The notes under the pieces were generated by a model that worked only from the letters and a program-made list of their open reading frames with translations, had not been told where the DNA came from and ran no database searches. Below, piece after piece: positions 63,691 to 64,000 of a stretch of DNA of 64,000 bases (the stretch's first letter is position 1; each line of letters begins with the position of its first letter). Position numbers and translations under genes: made by a program. The DNA is from Microcebus murinus (Eukaryota; Chordata; Mammalia; Primates; Cheirogaleidae). The DNA lies in NCBI RefSeq assembly GCF_040939455.1, contig NC_134129.1:17556001-17620000 (forward strand). The letters run 5' to 3'.

Positions 63691-64000
63691 TTTTTTTTTT
63701 TTTTTTTGAAACAGAGTCTCACTCTGTTGCCCTGACTAGAGTGCTGTGGCATCAGCCTGGCTCACAGCAACCTCCAACTCCTGGGCTCAAGCGATCCTCC
63801 TGCCTCAGCCTCCCGAGTAGCTAGGACTACAGGCATGAGCCACTATGCCCAGCTAATTTTTTGTATATTTATTTTTAGTTGGCCAATTAATTTCTTTCTA
63901 TTTATAGTAGAGACGGGGGTCTCGCTCTTGCTCAGGCTGGTTTCCAACTCCTGACCTTGAGCGATCCTCCCGCCTCGGCCTCCCAGAGTGCTAGTTGACA
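63691..64000 (-). mobile_element. Alu, cut by window end
   Basis: Minus-strand dimer; the last bases of the left arm lie beyond the window. Confidence 0.93.

Overview
The window is nuclear DNA of a strepsirrhine primate, most likely a lemur. About thirty Alu elements are present. Most carry the strepsirrhine-type middle linker (an 'aattaattggccaact' block followed by an AT-rich run) and the 'gctaggctgacgcca' right arm, beside older AluJ-like copies, ancient L1M, L2, MIR and CR1/L3 fragments and DNA transposons. The species call is inference from these repeats.

The only gene I can support is SLAIN2, on the minus strand. All eight coding exons were located by reading the reverse complement and checking splice sites and phase. 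The coding parts are 55259-55647, 38332-38480, 35745-35909, 33631-33792, 30245-30604, 29272-29409, 4263-4581 and 3143-3209. They sum to 1749 nt, which is 582 codons plus a TGA stop, with every intron GT-AG and every phase consistent. SLAIN2 is a microtubule plus-end protein that bridges EB proteins, CLIP proteins and ch-TOG.

Layout from low to high coordinates: 1-3142 is repeat-free AT-rich DNA read as the SLAIN2 3'UTR, with AATAAA signals and a CTCF-like motif. From 3143 to 4581 lie exons 8 and 7, in a GC-rich patch. Intron 6 (4582-29271) is filled by an ancient L1 that was split by a near-complete Tigger1, itself split by an Alu and another L1 end; it also holds an 18-bp minisatellite. Exons 6 to 2 lie at 29272-38480. 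Intron 1 (38481-55258) holds L1, L2 and CR1/L3 relics, a MaLR LTR carrying a small mariner-like insertion, and many Alus. A CpG island (about 54900-56720) covers exon 1 and the promoter and contains two kinds of tandem repeat. From 56749 to 64000 there is upstream intergenic DNA with Alus and an L2; no second gene is visible.

I found no prokaryote-like or new multi-gene system. The observations most worth a second look are: exon 7, and partly exon 1, showing GC-driven amino-acid change beside conserved AT-rich exons; a duplicated exon-3 splice acceptor inside intron 3; promoter repeats carrying ETS and GC-box motifs; a mariner-like MITE whose empty site can be inferred; and a pair of short L1 3'-end stubs, one with a double A-tract.
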